Shown: positions 1-5,494 of the stretch, one piece after another
Position numbering within the stretch: position 1 is the stretch's first letter
Layout: each line of letters starts with the position of its first letter
From: Gammaproteobacteria bacterium
GTDB taxonomy: Bacteria > Pseudomonadota > Gammaproteobacteria > GCF-002020875
Length of the DNA stretch: 6,633 nucleotides
Direction of reading: 5' to 3'
NCBI GenBank assembly: GCA_018671205.1
Contig: JABHIC010000014.1
Coordinates: 1-6,633, forward strand
Position numbers and translations under genes: made by a program
Notes under the pieces: generated by a model
What the model was told of the DNA's origin: nothing
The model's input: only the letters and a program-made list of their open reading frames with translations
Databases searched by the model: none

Positions 1-51
1 CAGATCCGTCTTATCCTCCTCAACCAATGAGATGAGTAATTTAAAGTGCAT
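1..51 (-). CDS. P-II family nitrogen regulator-like protein, N-terminal fragment (cut by window edge)
   Basis: Reading the minus strand from 51 gives an open frame of 17 codons to the window edge, translating to MHFKLLISLVEEDKTDL. This matches the first beta strand and following turn of P-II (GlnB/GlnK-like) signalling proteins, especially the divergent group that begins M-x-F-K-L-I-x-x-L-V-x-x-D-K-T-D. A good Shine-Dalgarno AGGAG (62-58) lies 6 nt before the ATG. An ATG 5 nt upstream (56-54) runs straight into TGA and is not used. The gene follows the second DUF1538 gene by 42 bp on the same strand, so it is probably in the same operon. P-II trimers bind ATP/ADP and often 2-oxoglutarate, and commonly gate a neighbouring membrane transporter through the T-loop; that part is outside the window. 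The assignment rests on 17 residues plus context. Confidence 0.72.
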   Translation of the reverse strand, partial: MHFKLLISLVEEDKTDL

Positions 52-57
52 CACATG

Positions 58-62
58 CTCCT
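58..62 (-). promoter_or_regulatory. Ribosome binding site of the P-II-like gene
   Basis: AGGAG on the minus strand, 6 nt before the ATG at 51-49. It decides the start of the truncated P-II-like gene and supports its being a real gene. It contrasts with the two DUF1538 genes upstream, which have no clear Shine-Dalgarno sequence. Confidence 0.6.
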
Positions 63-93
63 GTCTGTTATCCGTTTCAAAATTTCATACGCC

Positions 94-873
94 TTAATGG
101 TCAGCAAAACTACGCCGTGCCATCCACTCCGACATCTGTACATAGCCCAATACCGAAATAATCGGTAGCAGGCTGGCAAATGCGATCAACCCAAAGCCAT
201 CCAGCAGTGCACTACGTCCCGGTACCGAGGTTGCCAACCCCAGCCCCAGTGCTGCCACTAGCGGCACTGTCACGGTTGAGGTGGTCACGCCACCGGAGTC
301 ATAGGCCAGGGCAATAATAAATTTTGGGGAGTAGTAGGTCTGGACCATCACCACCAGATAGCCCGCCACAATAAAATAGTAGAGCGGGATGCCGCTAACG
401 ATCCGAAAAGCCCCTAATGAGATGCCTACCGCAACCCCGATGGCAACCGCTATACGGAGTCCGGTTGCGGCTACCGTACCACCCGACACATCCTCTGCCT
501 TCAGTGCCACAGCCAGCAGTGAGGGCTCTGCAATGGTGGTTGAAAAACCGATCGCAGCCGCAAACAGATAGATCCAGTAGTAGTCACTCCAGTAGAGCTC
601 TTCCACACTGTGTCCCGAACTGCCAGAGATAAAGGCGGGATCTGAGAGCTGTATCGCCATCTGCTCCCCCAGCGGGAAGATCGCCTGCTCCAGCCCCATC
701 AAAAAGAGTGAGAGCCCCAGTAAGACATAAAAAAACCCGATCAGCACCCGCTTCAGATTGGGGATCTGCCGGCGGATGACCAACAGCTGGAAGCCGAAAA
801 TAATCACCAGAATGGGGAGCATATCCCCCGCAGTGGCGATTAGTGATTGCTGGAATTCAGCCAGAAAACCCAT
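94..873 (-). CDS. DUF1538 family integral membrane protein, second copy of a tandem pair
   Basis: A 259-residue, strongly hydrophobic protein with about seven predicted membrane segments (roughly 17-35, 42-66, 98-120, 138-156, 162-180, 200-216, 226-245) and a basic C-terminal tail. It carries the DUF1538 hallmarks STTIAEPSL (111-119), YDSGGVTTSTVTVP (191-204) and DGFGLIAFAS (225-234). It is a paralogue of the gene just upstream. The start ATG (873-871) comes one base after that gene's TAA, and only a weak G-rich stretch precedes it, so translation is probably coupled. Compared with its partner it has a longer loop of about 15 residues between segments 2 and 3 (about 78-97). I recall a DUF1538 gene pair from a halomonad being described as a two-component Na+(K+)/H+ antiporter, but the family's function is not generally settled. 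Cation transport or exchange is therefore only a working guess. Family assignment is firm; substrate is unknown. Confidence 0.85.
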   Translation of the reverse strand: MGFLAEFQQSLIATAGDMLPILVIIFGFQLLVIRRQIPNLKRVLIGFFYVLLGLSLFLMGLEQAIFPLGEQMAIQLSDPAFISGSSGHSVEELYWSDYYWIYLFAAAIGFSTTIAEPSLLAVALKAEDVSGGTVAATGLRIAVAIGVAVGISLGAFRIVSGIPLYYFIVAGYLVVMVQTYYSPKFIIALAYDSGGVTTSTVTVPLVAALGLGLATSVPGRSALLDGFGLIAFASLLPIISVLGYVQMSEWMARRSFADH

Positions 874-874
874 C

Positions 875-1609
875 TTATATGGCCATCCCGTAGCCCATCA
901 CAAAGATCATCGGTGTCAGTGAGGCAAACGCGATCAGCCCGAAACCATCCGTCATCGGGTTGCGCCCGCGAATACTGCTCGCCAGCCCCACCCCCAGTGC
1001 GGTGACCAGGGGTACGGTCACGGTAGAGGTGGTCACCCCTCCCGCATCGTAGGCGAGACCAATAATCTCATCCGGTGCAAACAGGGTCATCACCACTACG
1101 CCAATATACCCGCCAATGATCAGATATTGAATCGGCCACCCCTTGAGGATGCGAATCACCCCGAGCAAGATAGCCAACCCAACGGAGAAGGCCACGGTAA
1201 AGCGGAGCCCATCGGCATACCCCTGCTGCTCTGCCTCACTACTACCAATCAGCCCGGCCGCTGCCGCCACCTCTGCCGCCTCACTCGATACCAGGATCAG
1301 CGCGGGCTCTGCTACGGTAGTGCCAAAACCGAGCAGAAAGGAGAAGGCCATCAGCCAGGGGAGGCTACCCTTTCGCGCCAGCGCCTCTGCCATCGCCGCG
1401 CCGATGGGGAAAAGCCCCATCTCCAGCCCATAGATAAAAAAGGTAAGCCCCAGCACCACCAGAAACAGCCCCAGCGCAATCTCGGAGAGATTCTGAATCG
1501 GCTGCTGTAGAATAACCAGCTGAAAGAATCCGATCACCAGGATGATCGGGAGCAAATCTCTCAAACTCCCTAACAGGGTGCGAAGAAAACCGGAAAGGGA
1601 CTCATTCAT
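875..1609 (-). CDS. DUF1538 family integral membrane protein, first copy of a tandem pair
   Basis: A 244-residue inner-membrane protein with about seven hydrophobic segments (roughly 17-35, 42-66, 84-105, 134-153, 159-178, 197-212, 222-242). DUF1538 signatures are GTTVAEPAL (96-104), AYDAGGVTTSTVTVP (186-200) and DGFGLIAFAS (221-230), nearly the same as in the downstream paralogue. Intramembrane acidic residues E101 and D188 are kept in both copies (E116 and D192 there) and are candidates for cation binding; this is inference. The start ATG at 1609 is the most upstream possible, because an in-frame TAG lies four codons before it. No Shine-Dalgarno sequence precedes it, and the divergent pilV start is only 2 bp away. 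A candidate extended -10 promoter lies at 1618-1646. The gene heads an operon with the second DUF1538 copy and a P-II-like gene, and probably forms a heteromer with that copy. Confidence 0.85.
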   Translation of the reverse strand: MNESLSGFLRTLLGSLRDLLPIILVIGFFQLVILQQPIQNLSEIALGLFLVVLGLTFFIYGLEMGLFPIGAAMAEALARKGSLPWLMAFSFLLGFGTTVAEPALILVSSEAAEVAAAAGLIGSSEAEQQGYADGLRFTVAFSVGLAILLGVIRILKGWPIQYLIIGGYIGVVVMTLFAPDEIIGLAYDAGGVTTSTVTVPLVTALGVGLASSIRGRNPMTDGFGLIAFASLTPMIFVMGYGMAI

Positions 1610-1611
1610 AG

Positions 1612-2094
1612 GTGCGCACTATAACAGTATCACTACCCAAGTTGAACCAATCCACGGTTGCGGCGCACGCGGGTGGCTACACCCTGATTGAGACCCTGAT
1701 CGCCCTGTTTCTGCTCACCACATCACTACTCGGATACGCACTGTTAACGGGGCATGCGCTACAGACTACACAGGGGGCCATCTTTCATGACCTTGCCACC
1801 CTGCAAGCCGTAAGTCTCGCAGAGCGCATCCGTGCCAATCCGGTAGGGGTAGCGGATGGGGAGTATCTACGCCTCACCGCAACCCCCTCGGGTAGCGACT
1901 GTAGTGCCACCCACTGTGACCCCGCCGCAATGGCTCGCTATGATTTCCGCGAATGGAATCTACAGAACCGCCAGCTCCTTCCCCATGGGGTGGGCTCCAT
2001 CTCCAGCCCCTCGGAAGGTCTCTATCAGGTGACCCTTGAGTGGATGGATCACAGGGTGGCATCCCACTATTCACTACACTTCTCTCCACCATGA
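1612..2094 (+). CDS. pilV: Type IV pilus minor prepilin, PilV-like
   Basis: A 160-residue class III (prepilin-type) signal protein. The prepilin peptidase site is AGG^YTLIE, with Gly22 at -1 and Glu27 at +5, followed by a hydrophobic helix to about residue 47. Position +1 is Tyr where Phe or Met is usual. Family features follow: LAERIRANP (69-77), the Gly-Glu-Tyr turn (83-85), Cys97 and Cys102 around the C-x-x-x-x-C-x-P-x-x-M-A segment, the YDFREW block (110-115), LLPHGVGSI (122-130) and a closing YQVTLEW (138-144). PilV-type minor pilins help prime pilus assembly at the inner membrane and may sit at the tip with PilY1. The start is GTG at 1612. An in-frame TAG directly precedes it, so no longer start exists; the only later option is a TTG at 1642 without a ribosome site. 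A loose GGAAAGGGA (1592-1600) lies 11 nt upstream. The 22-residue leader is long for the family. Confidence 0.85.
   Translation: MRTITVSLPKLNQSTVAAHAGGYTLIETLIALFLLTTSLLGYALLTGHALQTTQGAIFHDLATLQAVSLAERIRANPVGVADGEYLRLTATPSGSDCSATHCDPAAMARYDFREWNLQNRQLLPHGVGSISSPSEGLYQVTLEWMDHRVASHYSLHFSPP
1618..1646 (-). promoter_or_regulatory. Candidate promoter of the DUF1538/P-II operon, inside the pilV leader
   Basis: On the minus strand there is an extended -10 element TGTTATAGT (1626-1618) and, 17 bp upstream, a weak -35 TTCAAC (1646-1641). The predicted transcription start is near 1611, only about two bases before the DUF1538 ATG at 1609. The mRNA would be leaderless or nearly so, which fits the lack of a Shine-Dalgarno sequence. 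The element lies within the first codons of the divergent pilV. The -10 is a good match and the -35 a poor one; this was judged by eye. Confidence 0.42.
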
Positions 2095-2774
2095 GAGCCT
2101 CCTTTCCAGACCGACACCACCCTACAGGGTTCACGCTGGTTGAGACACTGGTCTCTATTGCTCTGGGAGCCACCATTCTACTGGCCACTACCCAGCTCTT
2201 TGTCGATGGTCGTGAGAGCTTCCAGGTTCAACAGCAGTGGCTCTCTCTGCATGAACAGGGACGACATGCCCTTCAGTTTCTCACTACCGAGCTACGCCGG
2301 GCAGGCTATCCGGCAGGCAGTTTCTCTGGCACGGCTCTCTCTGCGACCAATAACAGCGGCGACAACCGTAGTGATAGCCTCACAATTCGTTACCAGGGTG
2401 CCCATGACTGCGCGGGATCATCCGCCCGTTCGATCCTCTATGCCCTGGTGGACCATAGTCTACGCTGTGATGGCAATGGCGGGGCCTCACCGACCCCACA
2501 GACACTCAGCAGCCAGGTAGGGGGCCTGCAGTTCCGCTTTGGGGCGGATCTGGATGGAGACCGATCCGTTGATCGCTATCTGGATGGGGATCAGGTGGCG
2601 GATTGGGGCCAGATACGGACGGTTGATATCGGACTGCTCCTGCAGAGTGATCAGCCCGCTCGCCAACAGGAAGATAGCAACCGCTATGAGATTTTCGGAG
2701 TCACCCATGGCCCTTATAATGATTACCGGCTACGTAAAATCTATCGCACCACTGTACAGCTAAGAAATCAGTAA
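2091..2774 (+). CDS. pilW: Type IV pilus minor prepilin, PilW-like
   Basis: A 227-residue prepilin-like protein with a 13-residue leader cleaved at PTG^FTLVE (Gly13 at -1, Glu18 at +5) and a hydrophobic helix to about residue 36. The body shows PilW-family features: LHEQGRHALQFLTTELRRAGY (53-73), SDSLTIRYQG (94-103), a probable disulphide pair Cys107/Cys126, an Asp-rich stretch at 153-167 and a C-terminal RLRKIYRTTVQLRN (213-226). The start ATG at 2091 overlaps the pilV stop as ATGA. The frame is open further upstream to 2040, but a start there would put extra residues before the normal leader and overlap pilV by 55 bp. There is no Shine-Dalgarno sequence before 2091, so translation probably depends on coupling to pilV. 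PilW acts with PilV, PilX, FimU and PilY1 in type IV pilus initiation. Here it is the last gene before a terminator, and pilX, pilY1 and pilE do not follow. Confidence 0.87.
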   Translation: MRASFPDRHHPTGFTLVETLVSIALGATILLATTQLFVDGRESFQVQQQWLSLHEQGRHALQFLTTELRRAGYPAGSFSGTALSATNNSGDNRSDSLTIRYQGAHDCAGSSARSILYALVDHSLRCDGNGGASPTPQTLSSQVGGLQFRFGADLDGDRSVDRYLDGDQVADWGQIRTVDIGLLLQSDQPARQQEDSNRYEIFGVTHGPYNDYRLRKIYRTTVQLRNQ

Positions 2775-2791
2775 CTGCTGCCCCCATTGAC

Positions 2792-2823
2792 AAAAAACCC
2801 GCAGCAGATGCCGCGGGTTTTTT
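2792..2823. terminator. Bidirectional rho-independent terminator between pilW and fba
   Basis: A perfect inverted repeat: CCCGC (2798-2802) pairs with GCGGG (2813-2817) around a 10-nt loop. It is flanked by A6 (2792-2797) and T6 (2818-2823), so a U-run follows the hairpin in either direction. It begins 17 nt after the pilW stop and 19 nt after the fba stop on the other strand, so it can end both convergent transcripts. Confidence 0.9.
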
Positions 2824-2842
2824 GCTCAATCTAGATATTAGC

Positions 2843-3904
2843 CTAGTTGACCTTGGGGTCCAGCGCCCCGGAGCCATAACGGGCAAACATCACCTCCAGA
2901 GAGTCTGGGCTGATTTTGCTAGCCATCCCCTCACAGCCAAAGGAGAGGTAACGTGCCTTACAGATCTCTTTCATCCCCAGAGTAGCCTCCTTGAGGAACT
3001 TGCGCGGATCGAAGTTGGAGGTATTTTCCATCAGATGACGACGGACGGAGCCGGTAGAGGCCATCCGCAGGTCGGTATCGATGTTGACCTTACGTACTCC
3101 ACTCTTGATCCCTTCCTGAATCTCTTCAACCGGCACCCCGTAGGTCTGCCCCATATCACCACCGAAGTCATTGATCGTCTTCAGCCACTCCTGCGGTACC
3201 GAGGAGGAGCCGTGCATCACCAGGTGAGTGTTCGGAATCCGCTTATGGATCTCTTTAATGCGGTCGATACGCAGAATCTCTCCGGTTGGCTCCTGAGTGA
3301 ATTTGTAGGCACCGTGTGAGGTACCAATGGCAATCGCCAACGCGTCTACACCGGTATCTTTTACAAACTGTGCGGCCTCTTCAGGGTCAGTCAGAAGCAG
3401 GTCGAGATCCAGTTTTCCCTCAGCACCGTGACCGTCTTCCTCTCCCATTTCTCCCGTTTCCAGTGACCCAAGGCAACCCAGCTCACCCTCTACAGAGACA
3501 CCACCCGCATGGGCCATATCAACCACTGTTTTGGTCACATCAGCATTATATTCATAGCTCGATGGGGTCTTGGCATCCGCCATCAGAGAGCCATCCATCA
3601 TCACAGAGGTGAAACCTGACTGGATGGAACGTAGGCAGATCGCTGGCTCGGAGCCGTGATCCTGATGCATCACCACAGGGATGTGCGGATACATCTCTAC
3701 CGCTGCCGAGATCAAGTGACGCAGAAACGGCTCTCCAGCATAAGAGCGAGCACCCGCAGAACCCTGCATAATTACAGGGCTGTTGGTCTCATCGGCAGCC
3801 TGCATGATGGCATGCACCTGCTCCATATTGTTGACATTAAACGCCGGCATTCCATAGCCATTCTCAGCAGCATGATCCAGCAATTGACGCATTGAAATCA
3901 GCAT
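2843..3904 (-). CDS. fba: Fructose-bisphosphate aldolase, class II, Calvin-cycle subtype
   Basis: A 353-residue zinc-dependent aldolase that interconverts fructose 1,6-bisphosphate with dihydroxyacetone phosphate and glyceraldehyde 3-phosphate. In autotrophs it also makes sedoheptulose 1,7-bisphosphate. Visible family features: GYGMPAFNVNN (17-27), the catalytic and zinc site HQDHG (80-84, Asp82 and His83), VEGELG (138-143), zinc ligand His197 in GTSHGAYK, zinc ligand His231 in MHGSSS, and the phosphate-binding KVNIDTDLRMAS (272-283). The length, the insert around 144-165 and the TDLRMASTG segment match the Calvin-cycle subtype rather than the E. coli FbaA type. The start ATG at 3904 has AAGGAG 7 nt upstream, and the MLISMRQLLDHAAE opening is typical. 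The gene is last in a pgk-pyk-fba series, 125 bp after pyk, so it may also have its own promoter. It ends at the shared bidirectional terminator. Confidence 0.96.
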   Translation of the reverse strand: MLISMRQLLDHAAENGYGMPAFNVNNMEQVHAIMQAADETNSPVIMQGSAGARSYAGEPFLRHLISAAVEMYPHIPVVMHQDHGSEPAICLRSIQSGFTSVMMDGSLMADAKTPSSYEYNADVTKTVVDMAHAGGVSVEGELGCLGSLETGEMGEEDGHGAEGKLDLDLLLTDPEEAAQFVKDTGVDALAIAIGTSHGAYKFTQEPTGEILRIDRIKEIHKRIPNTHLVMHGSSSVPQEWLKTINDFGGDMGQTYGVPVEEIQEGIKSGVRKVNIDTDLRMASTGSVRRHLMENTSNFDPRKFLKEATLGMKEICKARYLSFGCEGMASKISPDSLEVMFARYGSGALDPKVN

Positions 3905-4029
3905 AGACTTTCTCCTTACAGTTATCTTACAAAAAAATAGGGGTCACTATTCCGCAGGGGGTGGAACAGGACTCGTTCCGATTTTGGCCCATTTCCCAGC
4001 CGCTGCTAAATAGTTACAATACAAAATTC
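3905..4029 (-). promoter_or_regulatory. Intergenic region before fba with two small inverted repeats; possible promoter or attenuator
   Basis: This 125-bp gap is the largest in the carbon cluster. On the minus strand it holds a 5-bp palindrome GGAAC/GTTCC with a 7-nt spacer (3979-3963). Next comes an AATAG/CTATT repeat (3951-3936) running into seven Ts (3937-3931), then the fba ribosome site AAGGAG (3917-3912). The second repeat resembles a weak terminator, but its stem is short and AT-rich. AT-rich stretches at 4011-4029 and 3921-3937 could hold a promoter; no convincing -35/-10 pair was found by eye. Confidence 0.3.
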
Positions 4030-5454
4030 TTACACCCGACAGATCTTCATCGTGTTGGTGTCGCCCTCCACACCATCCAGATCACCCTTCGTCAGGATGA
4101 CGGTATCCTTGGGACGGACCACGCCTCTACGCACCAGCTCATCAACCATCTCCTGGTTGGTCTCACCAATATCCTTATCCGTGACATCAAAACTGACGGG
4201 ATAGACCCCCCGGAAGATGGTCACCTTGCGACGAGTATGCAGGTTGCGGGTCATCGCAAAGATAGGGATTCCCGAGCTAATGCGTGACATCATCAGTGCA
4301 GTTGCCCCTGACTCTGTCAGCGAGGCTATCGCCTTCACCCCCAGATGATTTGCGGTATACATCGCGGCCATCGCTATCGCCTCATCACGGCGTCGAAAGT
4401 GTTCATTCATCCTATGCCCAGAGACCTTGGCAGCCCGTTGTTGCTCCGCCTCCAGACAGATATTGGCCATCGCCTCAACCACTTTTTCCGGGTACTTGCC
4501 CACGGCGGTCTCACCAGAGAGCATCACCGCATCGGTACCATCCAGTACCGCGTTCGCCACATCAAATACCTCGGCACGGGTTGGGACGGGGCTCTCAATC
4601 ATGCTCTCCATCATCTGTGTTGCGGTAATCGCAAAACGATCCATTGAGCGTGCCAGCTTGATCAGCCGCTTCTGAACCGGCGGCAGTGAGGCGTCACCAA
4701 TCTCAACCCCAAGATCGCCACGCGCAATCATGATACCGTCCGATTCAGCAATAATATCATCCGCTGCGGTGATGGCCTCAGCCCGCTCAATCTTTGAGAC
4801 AATCCCGCACTGTCCCCAGCCCGCCTCTTCCAGCAGGGTTTTTGCCTCAACCACATCATTACCACTACGGACAAAAGAGATTGCAATATAGTCGGCCTGC
4901 ATCTTTGCCGCAATTTTGATATCAGTGCGATCCTTTTCGGTCAATGCCGTGGCAGAGAGTCCCCCACCCTGGAGATTGATCCCCTTGTTGTTGGAGAGCA
5001 CCCCTCCCAAGGTTACCCGACAGTTAACCTTCTTCCCCTCTATATTACGAACCCAGAGGGCGACTCGTCCATCATCCAGCATAAGAGAATCACCCCGTGA
5101 AACATCCTCATGCAGGGATTGATAGGTTGTACCAACGGTCGTCTGATTCCCTCCATTAATATCAAGCTCCATGTCCAGACAGAACTCATCCCCCTCTACC
5201 AGGATAATTTTTCCATTCTCAAACCGCCCAATCCGAATTTTAGGTCCCTGCAGGTCTGCAATGACCCCTACCTGTCGGCCATGCGCTCGCGCACGATTCC
5301 GTACACTCTCCGCCCGTCGAAGGTGCTCCTCCTCACTACCGTGAGAGAAATTGAGACGTACCACATCGACACCGGCCTCAATCAACTGATCCATCGCCTC
5401 TGGTGAGTCGGTGGCAGGTCCGAGGGTTGCAACAATTTTTGTACGTCTCAGCAT
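4030..5454 (-). CDS. pyk: Pyruvate kinase, PykA-like (type II)
   Basis: A 474-residue cytosolic enzyme that transfers phosphate from phosphoenolpyruvate to ADP, giving pyruvate and ATP. The barrel domain starts with RRTKIVATLGPA (3-14) and NFSHGS (35-40). The B domain spans roughly 68-165. The catalytic lysine is Lys221 in SKIE, with metal ligands Glu223 and Asp247 (ARGDLG). ITATQMMESM (276-285) and PTRAEVFDVANAV (291-303) follow, then MLSGETA (311-317). The C-terminal regulatory domain runs from about 350 to the end. The K+-site signature is DLQGPKIRI (67-75), that is Leu, Gln, Lys and Ile at the positions that are Thr, Lys, Glu and Thr in the K+-dependent rabbit enzyme, so it is predicted to be K+-independent. 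The start chosen is ATG 5454, where the MLRRTKIVATLGPA opening is normal. A GTG at 5508 would add 18 unlike residues and overlap pgk. The ribosome site is weak (TTGGA). It follows pgk by 40 bp. Confidence 0.96.
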   Translation of the reverse strand: MLRRTKIVATLGPATDSPEAMDQLIEAGVDVVRLNFSHGSEEEHLRRAESVRNRARAHGRQVGVIADLQGPKIRIGRFENGKIILVEGDEFCLDMELDINGGNQTTVGTTYQSLHEDVSRGDSLMLDDGRVALWVRNIEGKKVNCRVTLGGVLSNNKGINLQGGGLSATALTEKDRTDIKIAAKMQADYIAISFVRSGNDVVEAKTLLEEAGWGQCGIVSKIERAEAITAADDIIAESDGIMIARGDLGVEIGDASLPPVQKRLIKLARSMDRFAITATQMMESMIESPVPTRAEVFDVANAVLDGTDAVMLSGETAVGKYPEKVVEAMANICLEAEQQRAAKVSGHRMNEHFRRRDEAIAMAAMYTANHLGVKAIASLTESGATALMMSRISSGIPIFAMTRNLHTRRKVTIFRGVYPVSFDVTDKDIGETNQEMVDELVRRGVVRPKDTVILTKGDLDGVEGDTNTMKICRV

Positions 5455-5494
5455 GGCGTTTCCAATCTGTGATTTGGGGGGGATGCTGCGACGC

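Noticed and set aside
389..632. Plus-strand open frames opposite the second DUF1538 gene, and similar ones at 1127-1510
   Set aside because: They are antisense shadows of a well-supported membrane protein. Their composition is low-complexity or Pro/Arg/Gln-rich, with no recognisable domain or ribosome site.
2040..2090. Longer pilW start at 2040
   Set aside because: It would overlap pilV by 55 bp and put 17 unrelated residues before an otherwise normal prepilin leader. The ATG at 2091 gives the expected short leader and an ATGA overlap.
1874..2188. Minus-strand open frame across the pilV-pilW junction
   Set aside because: It is antisense to two clearly recognisable prepilin genes and shows no domain or ribosome site.
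2822..3895. Plus-strand open frames opposite fba
   Set aside because: They run antisense to a fully conserved aldolase; one begins within the terminator T-run and none resembles a known protein.
5476..5482. G7 homopolymer in the pgk-pyk spacer as a phase-variation tract
   Set aside because: It lies outside both coding regions when pyk starts at 5454. Slippage there would change neither protein, and the tract is short.
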